A stretch of DNA of 6,054 bases, taken from CAYQTO01 sp964420455. Its GTDB lineage: Bacteria > Sumerlaeota > Sumerlaeia > SLMS01. The stretch lies in the NCBI GenBank assembly GCA_964420455.1, contig CAYQTO010000187.1, positions 1-6,054 on the forward strand, in the 5' to 3' direction. Below, one piece after another: positions 5,405-6,054 of this stretch. Made by a program: the position numbers and the translations under genes. Each line of letters starts with the position of its first letter. Positions within the stretch are counted from its first letter, which is position 1. The notes beneath the pieces were generated by a model. It was given only the letters and a program-made list of their open reading frames with translations, was not told where the DNA came from and made no database searches.

Positions 5405-6054
5405 ATGACCGCCGGGGCCGACGTCCATGCCCGCCGCCGCGATTCACCCGCCTTTCTTGCCGCGGGGATCGAATCCGAATGGGCGGACCGGTTGTTTCCC
5501 ACCCGCCTTGCCGCCGGGGCGGACTTCCTCGCCGCGCCGCCTCCCATTTCCCCCTACCGGTGCGTGCCCTCGCCGTTTCCCGCCAGCGCCGTCCGGTTCC
5601 TTGCCAACGCCCTCCCACCGGGGTTCCCCGATGGTGCCCCGGTCCTCGAGGCTGGCGGAGGCTTTGCCCGATTCGCTTACGAACTGCTGTCGATCCATCC
5701 GGGCATCCCGGCGTATCAGTTTGAGGAAATCGCCCCGCCGAAACGCGATTTTGTTGTCTGGCTGAAGGATCCCCGCCGGCCCACACGAGCGGTCCCCGTC
5801 CTGACTGATCACCAATTGCGCGTGGACCGGGAAACGGTCCGCCCGCCGGAGGACGCCGCGGCGGTCCTCGCTCCGGTGACCGTCTCCCCACCGACCACCT
5901 CGAGCGGATTTGCCCTCGTCGTCGCGCTCAACGTCATCGACCAGGTGGCAGACCCGCCCGCCTTCCTTGCGGCGCTGGTGCGTCGGTGCGCCCCCGGCGG
6001 CTTCCTGCTGATTTCCAGCCCCCTCGAGTGGCACGCCGACACGCCGGGCGTCCA
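5405..6054 (+). CDS. Class I SAM methyltransferase-like protein, 3' end outside window
   Basis: The frame is open from the ATG at 5405 to the window edge: 216 codons with no stop and the C/G-ending codon style of the neighbours. A TGA at 5333-5335 closes the frame upstream and no other start codon lies between, so this ATG is the only one possible. An AGG (5394-5396) lies 8 bases before it. VLEAGGG (80-86) matches the SAM-binding motif I, with Glu in place of the usual Asp. FALVVALNVIDQVADPPAFL (169-188) then APGGFLLISSPLEW (196-209) match the later methyltransferase strands. That end resembles the C-terminal methyltransferase family of OvoA (4-mercaptohistidine N-methylation) and its stand-alone relatives, by recollection only. 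The middle (about 100-165) is diverged and Pro-rich. The methyltransferase fold is likely; the substrate is unknown. Confidence 0.7.
   Translation, partial: MTAGADVHARRRDSPAFLAAGIESEWADRLFPTRLAAGADFLAAPPPISPYRCVPSPFPASAVRFLANALPPGFPDGAPVLEAGGGFARFAYELLSIHPGIPAYQFEEIAPPKRDFVVWLKDPRRPTRAVPVLTDHQLRVDRETVRPPEDAAAVLAPVTVSPPTTSSGFALVVALNVIDQVADPPAFLAALVRRCAPGGFLLISSPLEWHADTPGV

Noticed and set aside
5270..5428. N-terminal extension of SerA by 53 residues
   Set aside because: The family starts at MTHKILISD. The extension has no conserved content and would overlap the divergent gene's start.
5403..6034. Leftward open frames opposite the methyltransferase-like gene
   Set aside because: They give Arg/Gly/Pro-rich products with no recognisable motif, while the + strand frame shows ordered methyltransferase motifs.

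Overview
This is a 6,054-base, GC-rich window (roughly two-thirds G+C by eye, with strong C/G preference at third codon positions). It looks like ordinary bacterial chromosome. There is no tRNA, rRNA, IS element or CRISPR array. The gene mix (a long-form serine-pathway dehydrogenase, an FHA-GAF protein, a PilZ-like protein, and a methyltransferase resembling the OvoA C-terminal family) and the weak or absent Shine-Dalgarno sites at several starts would fit Verrucomicrobiota (Opitutae-like) or a neighbouring phylum. That placement is an inference from family memory, not a measured assignment.

Layout. Positions 1-412 hold the C-terminal part of an alpha/beta-hydrolase-like protein on the + strand, cut by the window edge. 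A hairpin with a T-rich tail (509-545) follows and probably terminates it. Next on the + strand come an FHA-GAF protein (568-1617) and a lipoprotein of the NMT1/THI5-like substrate-binding family (1717-2709). A 315-base stretch (2710-3024) separates these from a leftward block: a PilZ-like protein (3025-3453) and, upstream of it, serA (3680-5269). A strong hairpin lies just after the serA stop. serA diverges across 135 bases from a + strand gene starting at 5405. That gene stays open to the right edge and encodes a class I methyltransferase-like protein.

How the genes fit together. serA is a complete housekeeping gene (first step of serine synthesis). FHA (phosphothreonine binding), GAF (ligand sensing or dimerisation) and PilZ (cyclic-di-GMP binding) are signalling modules, but they lie on opposite strands with no visible output enzyme, so a shared circuit is only a possibility. 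The substrate-binding lipoprotein has no permease or ATPase gene inside the window.

I did not find a convincing undescribed system. The best items for follow-up are the diverged methyltransferase, the FHA-GAF architecture, the PilZ-like protein with a degenerate second motif, and the uncertain small frame in the convergent region.
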